Assembly (NCBI RefSeq): GCF_947242115.1
Contig: NC_074720.1
Location: forward strand, 12,062,645-12,126,644
Source of the DNA: Biomphalaria glabrata
Lineage: Eukaryota > Mollusca > Gastropoda > Planorbidae
Direction: 5' to 3'
Length of the DNA: 64,000 nucleotides
Every line of letters begins with the position of its first letter. Position 1 is the first letter of the stretch. Positions 48,463 to 64,000 of the stretch are shown piece after piece. A program made the position numbers and the translations under genes. The notes beneath the pieces were generated by a model. The model saw only the letters and a list, made by a program, of their open reading frames with translations. It searched no databases and had not been told where the DNA came from.

Positions 48463-48545
48463 ACTTGCTCCCCGGTCACTTAAGCCCTATCACTTCATAC
48501 TTTAGCCTGCCGTTTTATTTCGTTTTATCTCGTCCCCGGTCATTT
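48463..48545. repeat. Relic of the Foldback-like arm
   Basis: CCCCGGTCACTTAAGCCC, CTATCACTTCATAC and CGTCCCCGGTCATTTTA are diverged units of the arm repeat at 32955. A second relic, ACCAGGGGATGAAGTGACGG, lies at about 50328. Confidence 0.6.
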
Positions 48546-48899
48546 TAATATTTTTTCTAAGTCATTGTGCAATGGTGCCAGTTAAGGCTTTGGGTTGGAG
48601 CAATACTTTTATCCAATAACCTTATATTCTGTTCGATGATATTTCTAACCCTTCTCCTTACTAAATATAGTACGCTCATAATATCTACAAGAAATAAAGA
48701 GAACTAATAAACAATATGCTGGAGAAATACGAAATGGATGAGATATGAGCTGGAAAGTTGTTGTCATGGGTAGAGCAGACGTAGCTATGCAGAGAAATGT
48801 AACAAAAAAAAAGTATATAAATATCAAGCAAGATGTAAAAAACACTTTTTAAAAAAAAGCTTATCTAAGGGACACAAATCGGTCCTTACAGCTATATCA

Positions 48900-49335
48900 A
48901 TAATGTAGACGTTATTTATCTTATTCGATATGAAACAAAATAACTAATTACCAATAATTGATTGATTAATTACTTTTTGTATTGATTCATATTTCGTCAA
49001 GTACAATACATCATCGTTCAAAGTTTAAAGTATCAAGTTGGTTAGAGAATGCGTGTGAAAGAAATAGCGTTAACAATTTATTTAAATGGACTAAACCCTA
49101 CAGATTTAGCGATATATGTTGATACTGAAAGATTAATTCCCATGTTGATATCTACAAAATAATTAATTATAAGTAATTATTTGTTTTATTGATTCATGCC
49201 TTGTCTATACCCATGAATAATTGTGCAAAGTTTCAACTTAATCCGAAAATGCGTGTGGAAGAAATAACTTGTACACACAGAAAGACAGACAGACTGACAG
49301 AGTGACTTGATATAAGCTTTGTAAAAAGTAACAAT
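48900..49335 (+). mobile_element. Dispersed GACAGACAGA-end repeat, two adjacent copies
   Basis: Two successive segments with AATAATTAATT.. and GTTTCAACTTAATCCGAAAA or its diverged partner. The second ends AAGACAGACAGACTGACAGA and ATATAAGCTTTGTAAAAAG. Matches 54290-54480. Confidence 0.6.
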
Positions 49336-49689
49336 CGAGATATATTGAAAAGGTGGATGATTTTTAAGTTAATTTGTTTGTATGTTATCTAGGACATAGA
49401 GCCCTAGACCATTCTATGCTGCACACACCGCATCAAAACATTATTCATCCTCTCGGCAAGTTACGATAAAATAAGAGGGGCGAGTGGGTTAGAAGACTTC
49501 CTTTGTATGCATTAGTATCAAAGGCCAAGATGAGATGAGAATCTGATAATAGATAAGATAAGGACGATTAGAAGAATCATGATCATAACATATCTTATTA
49601 TGGTCACTTTCATTTTATATATTTTTATCACTATAAATATCACAGGGTTAATTTTAACTTTGAGATGACTTTCTATTTATTCCATTGAA

Positions 49690-50058
49690 CGCTGGCTTCA
49701 CACATCTAATAGAGAGTAGAATAAACCAGAAATGGACCGATTCTCATCCAAATCTCAAGATGATCGATGCCTATTACAAGCTGTCCCGACAAAACCAACA
49801 TCTCAGAACCAGACACACCAGAATGAGACAACTTATGTTCCGGAAGCTAAAAATAGGGACTAGTGAGATCACCTTTTTGGAGCGTAGTCAGAGAATACCG
49901 ACCTCGTCCTTCAAAGCTGCATACTCTGTTGAAAGGCCGCCCCAACCCACTATAGAATAAAAGCTATATGGAGAATTGCCAAATCTGGAAACCACAGATA
50001 TAAAGACTACTCATCTGAACCCTTCAATATCTAAACGAGAACGAAGAAGAAGAACGCA
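49690..50058 (+). mobile_element. LINE 3'-end fragment, longest copy of the tail family
   Basis: It encodes NAGFTHLIESRINQKWTDSH, then KMIDAYYKLSRQNQHLRTRH, TRMRQLMFRKLKIGTSEI and a decayed tail ending CGAGAACGAAGAAGAAG. The 5' part extends beyond the copies at 15552 and 51978. Confidence 0.85.
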
Positions 50059-50590
50059 TCATCTGGAGCGAATACCTAATTGTTTTGTTTAAAACCCGTC
50101 ACGACATGTAAATGGTACAGGACCATCTTCGGCACCCTATCTGTGTAAATATTTCTATCCATCTTTCTACGTATGTTTGCAAAGTATATATTTTGTTTAT
50201 TGCTATTCTTTTTAGTTTTCAACACGCTGGTATAATTAGTCTACGTAGACTCTAATAGGCCTACTTGTTCATACATTATCTCATTCAAATTTCTTGGATA
50301 AAAAGATGGTATGACATAGGATTAATTGACCAGGGGATGAAGTGACGGAGACTAATTGAACCTTATTGGGATACAGGTAGATTGGTGAGGAGGGGGGACA
50401 TAAGGATCGACGCCCCCCCCTCCCCAAAGTTCCGGACCGCCCTTGAACCAGGTTACATTTAGGCGCCATATCAAACGAGAATTTTAAAGCGATGTTGTTT
50501 AAATGTATTTTTTTTTCTCTTCCTCTAGACACTTCATTTCTGTGACCTTTTTGCTAAACTGCACTAAAGTCAAGACTTTACTATCAAGCC

Positions 50591-60047
<9,457 letters not shown>

Positions 60048-60069
60048 ATGTCAAGTCTTGCCTTCTTGA

Positions 60070-60832
60070 TAGTTTCTGGTCGCACTATACATCAATACAT
60101 AGGCCCTAAAGGTAGATAGTTTCTAGTCGCAATAAACATCAGTACATAGGCCCTATAGGTAAATAGTTTCTAGTCGCAATAAACATCAATACATTGGGCC
60201 CTATAGGTAAATAGTTTCTAGTCGCAATACACATCAATACATAGGTCCTATAGGTAAATAGTTTCTAGTCGCAATACACATCAATACATAGGCCCTATAG
60301 GTAAATAGTTTCTTGTCGCACTATACATCAATACATAGGTCCTATATGTAGACAGTTTCTGATTGCACTATACATCAATACATAGGCCCTATTGTTAGAG
60401 AGTTTCTGGTCGCAATTAACATCAATACATAGGTCCTATATGTAGACAGTTTCTGATTGCACTATACATCAATACATAGGCCCTATTGTTAGAGAGTTTC
60501 TGGTCGCAATTAACATCAATACATAGGTCCTATATGTAGACAGTTTCTGATTGCACTATACATCAATATATAGGCCCTAAGGTAGATAGTTTCTTGTCGC
60601 AATATACACCAATACACAGGCCTATTTGTTAGAGAGTTTCTGGTCGCAATTAACATTAATACATTGGGCCCTATAGGTAAATAGTTTCTTGTCGCACTAT
60701 ACATCAATACATAGGCCCTATATGTAGACAGTTTCTGAATGCACTATACATCAATATATAGGCACTAATGTTAGAGAGTTTCTGGTCGCAATTAACAAAT
60801 TAACATTGATACATTGGGCCCTATAGGTAGAT
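60070..60832. repeat. 47-bp minisatellite, about 16 copies, in the peptide gene's 3' UTR
   Basis: The unit is approximately GTTTCTAGTCGCAATACACA, TCAATACATAGGCCCTATAG, GTAAATA. Variants alternate in blocks (GATTGCACTATAC/GGTCGCAATTAAC), indicating a two-unit higher-order repeat. It begins 23 bases after the stop codon. Two early units carry AATAAA (about 60130 and 60178). Confidence 0.95.
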
Positions 60833-60942
60833 AGATATTCAAACAAGTGAGTTGCAGATATTTCAGCTCTATTTGTATGTTCTTTGTTTTCAATCACTAT
60901 TTCTTTGCTGCCGTCATCAAAATTTCTGCACATTATATACAT

Positions 60943-61120
60943 TGGTGTTTCCCAAACCGTGTTCCATGAGGTCTGAATAGGTGTTTCAATAACTACTGGA
61001 ATAATTAACTAGTAGGCTACCACATGAATTAATGTCTCTAAAGAAAAAAAAAAAAGCAAGTGTTCCGATAAATACTCAGAATGTATAAAGTGTTTCCGTT
61101 AGAGAGTTTGGTAAACACTG
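60943..61120. mobile_element. Short hAT MITE (178 bp)
   Basis: Left end TGGTGTTTCCCAAACCGTGT and inverted right end CAGTGTTTACCAAACTCTCT, with flanks ATATACAT (60935-60942) and ATCTACAT (61121-61128), one difference in eight. Confidence 0.82.
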
Positions 61121-61128
61121 ATCTACAT

Positions 61129-64000
61129 AATCAAAGTTGTATATTCTCATATCTTCAGTGGTTATTATTGGACCTAACAAAAAATAGAATGAGTAACAAC
61201 CATTACTAAGAAAATAATTGTGTACTTTTTGGTTGTCAGGAGAGTTACCTATTTCAAAGGTGCTGAGTTGAATGTATAATGTATCATTTGGATCAGAAAT
61301 AAATCATGGGTATTCCATGACCACACTCAAATCTCTTTGCAGTTTGTCTTTCATTTCTTCTTGCGCGCTTCATATTTGTGAAGAAGTTTTTTGTGACTAG
61401 GTCAAGCTCCTTTAGTAATGCACTCAAACTATTGTTTAAGAGTAGCGTAGTTTATTTGCATGTATAACACTGCAAACGTCTAGGTTTATTTCGGGAATGT
61501 AAACTTGGGTTTTATCGGTGACAGTGCTGGGTAGATGACGATCAATACGCTGAGTTTGGAGACGGCCTAAATTGGGAGGGTGTGGGATCCTTTAATTGTC
61601 CCCATGACATCAGCCAGTGAGACCTTGACCTATTCTGCCTCATTTCTGCTATGTTTCAAAGGCTAGTTTAATTTGACAATTTCGACTAAAAAAATTTTCA
61701 TGAAAGATTTTTTAAAAAGATTTTCTTAAAATATAACAAGTATATTTGTTGTTTAATTTTAAGTTTTTTGTGGTTTTTAATTTGAACATGGAATTTGGTA
61801 ACATCCCATCTTAAATCCTACGTAAGCTACTTGAAACTGAATTCAGCCGAATAACTTGACTGCACATAATGAAATTGACTACACATAAAGAAATGTAAAT
61901 GCACATAAGGAAATGTGAAACTACTTTTTATACATTCATTACATTATCTAATGAGATTTCATAACTTCTGTGGTGGAAGTCTGTATCTTTTTTGTATTTT
62001 TAAATTTTGGTAGCAGTTCGTAGTAATTATATTTTTAAAAGTTTGCTGTTTGGTGCATTAAATTCTCAAGTATTATTACATTTCTGTATGCATTGATATT
62101 AACACACGTGAAACTTTAGCCTCTACTGACGCAATGTAACAAAAAAGAGAGTTGTAGTTAGGTCAGGAATTAGTGGGCCATGTTAAAGACTCTCCTATTC
62201 TTAAGTCCTATGTTTAGAACTTCTTTGCCTTGATTAATATTATACGTGTAGTGCAAACTAAGGAATCTGATTGTCTTCCTTTAATAACTCCTCCAATATT
62301 AATTTGTCTCCCTTTGTTAATCATTACCAGTTCCAGAATAATCCATGACTTTTTTGTTCCTGCACGTGCTTAATTTGCTGATACCATGGAATCTTGTTAA
62401 TATACTTCTTGAGTTGACCAGGTTGTAATCCTAACACGATGGGGAGAGTTCAAGCTGTACCAAACAGATGATCACTAGTCGACCTGATGTATAGATCTTG
62501 ATTTCTCACTCACAGAACTGTTCATGTACACCATGCATTCCTTTAATTAAGATTTATAAACTTAAGTTTTGAACGAAAAAAAAAAATGGATTAAAAAAAA
62601 TGTTCTTGATAAAAACGTAATGTATGAAATCATTTATTCCAAGTTGAAAATGTTTTAAAAAGAAAAACTTAACCAAGACTGTGTTAGGCCAACTAAATAA
62701 CATGACAAGGAAACATTGGAAGTACACAGAACATGTTTGTTACAGTAACACCAAAAGAATTGCACCATTCTGAACACACTAGTTGTTGTTGACCCTCTTG
62801 AACCAAGTAAACAATAGTGAAAACAATATCTGTGATCTGTAGTATTAGCAGGTAACCAGTCAAGAAAACAGAAGAATACTTTTCTTTCATTCAGTATGGT
62901 AATTAAAAATTGAATAATTTCAGTGTTTCTTATTTAAAAAATTCATTAAAAAATGTATTGGTTTTACTTTTCCCTGATAGGAATGTCAAAAATTATTATA
63001 TAATATAAGCAGCATTCAAAAAGAAATTAATAGATAACTAATTATATGTAAAAGTCATAGTTATATAACAAAATGTTTACAAACAAAAATATTTAAAAAT
63101 TCACTGTTCTATGTACCAATTGTACATGAGTAGCCCGAGTTACCAAAAATCAAAATCATATTTATTTTGAAGGCAGACGTTTACAATGGCAACTGAAGAT
63201 CAAAAAGACTAAAATCAAAAGAAATTCTTAAAATTATAAATACTTAAAATGACTGGATCTCATTTGTACCTTTGTATATATAATACTTTTTGTTTTCTTT
63301 CCTTGAAGTTCAAATTGATTCACTCAGTACAGACAACAATGACTAAATTGATATGTGCTTTTGTTTTTAGCTTGGCCTATCAGTTATTGATAGTTGTTGA
63401 AAATTAAATCAAGTTTAGACACAATTCAGTCAGATTCATTCACCAGTTGTTCTAAGGCAAAATCATTTTTTTTAATAATAAAAATAAAAAAGCAAACAAA
63501 AAAAAAGTATTTCTGAGCAGAATTGAGCAGAATGGTACCCACTTTCCTGTTCCTTTTCAAGTCTCAATAGAAAACATTCATGTGCTGATATTCAAATAGT
63601 CTAATGCATAGAAACATGGTCATTGTCACTGACACACTGTCAAACAGAAACATTGAAGATAATGTAAACACTGTCCATCACATGGTCAAACAAACAGTTC
63701 AGTTGATGTAGACAGTTTGTCACAAATCAAATAGAAACATGTGACTTTGATGTTGTTTTTTAAATTAGAGATATCAATATCAAATTGTGAACCTTTAAAA
63801 TATATAAGATGGTGCTATTTAGAAATCAGGGCAGATAATATACATTTTGTTCACAAAATGAGGAACATAATGAATGGTGCAAAGAAAGGCAGAGTGTCTA
63901 TTTGCTTATATAATCATAGTACAACAATGGACATACTTAAAAGTAGATATTTACAAAATACACTCATATCTTTTGATGTCAAAATAAGTAAAAAAAAAAA
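61129..64000. other. Mostly unique AT-rich DNA, no gene supported
   Basis: No transposon ends or arrays seen. A hydrophobic minus-strand frame at 62693-62890 (LTGYLLILQITDIVFTIVYL) has no convincing splice borders or family. The lack of repeats would fit a long 3' UTR of a gene beyond the window, but nothing shows this directly. Confidence 0.35.

Noticed and set aside
62693-62890. Hydrophobic 65-codon minus-strand frame as a membrane exon
   Set aside because: No convincing splice borders, no family pattern; T-rich DNA yields such frames by chance.

Overview
This window is animal nuclear DNA: it is AT-rich, its genes carry introns, and most of it is repeats. The abundant AGATCT/TCTAGA and GTAGGCCTAT-like strings, the tRNA-derived SINEs and the LINE tails resemble planorbid freshwater snails (Biomphalaria/Bulinus-like). 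That placement is inferred from pattern recall, not from a search.

Three gene models are supported by signal, splice sites and reading phase. (1) An RNF141-type RING E3 ligase lies on the minus strand, with five coding exons between 12403 and 7360. They join in phase to a 230-residue protein with an N-terminal myristoylation-type start and a C-terminal C3HC4 RING. A broken copy of its first coding exon lies inverted at 17525-17640. (2) An unrecognised type I membrane protein lies on the plus strand with four exons: 25358-25412 (signal peptide), 29175-30206 (Ser/Thr-rich ectodomain), 37126-37228 (membrane span) and 38698-41986 (a cytoplasmic tail of about 1,095 residues). All junction phases agree and give about 1,492 residues. 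(3) A small secreted, peptide-precursor-like protein lies on the plus strand with exons at 50591-50699 and 59878-60047, giving 92 residues. It has a possible TATA promoter and 5' UTR exon near 46876-47275.

The rest is mobile and tandem DNA. Six elements carry hAT-type ends, five of them with clear 8-bp target duplications: 14609-16348, 20006-20600, 44968-45298, 54492-59380 and 60943-61120, plus a probable one at 10145-10676. A Foldback-like element at 32955-34392 has inverted arms that are themselves tandem repeats. LINE 3' fragments of at least four families are scattered and often nested with SINEs and hAT MITEs. A dispersed family of about 880 bp occurs four times.

Minisatellites are unusually dense: units of 37, 30, 50, 29, 15, 30, 30, 18, 93, 37 and 47 bp, plus (CA)n and (TA)n tracts. 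Several have periods divisible by three, so they stay open on both strands and create long but meaningless reading frames. Each of the three introns of the membrane-protein gene contains at least one such array, and the peptide gene's 3' UTR starts directly with a 47-bp array.

Regions with nothing recognisable beyond AT-rich noncoding DNA are listed as such. The last 2.9 kb (61129-64000) holds no gene that I can support.
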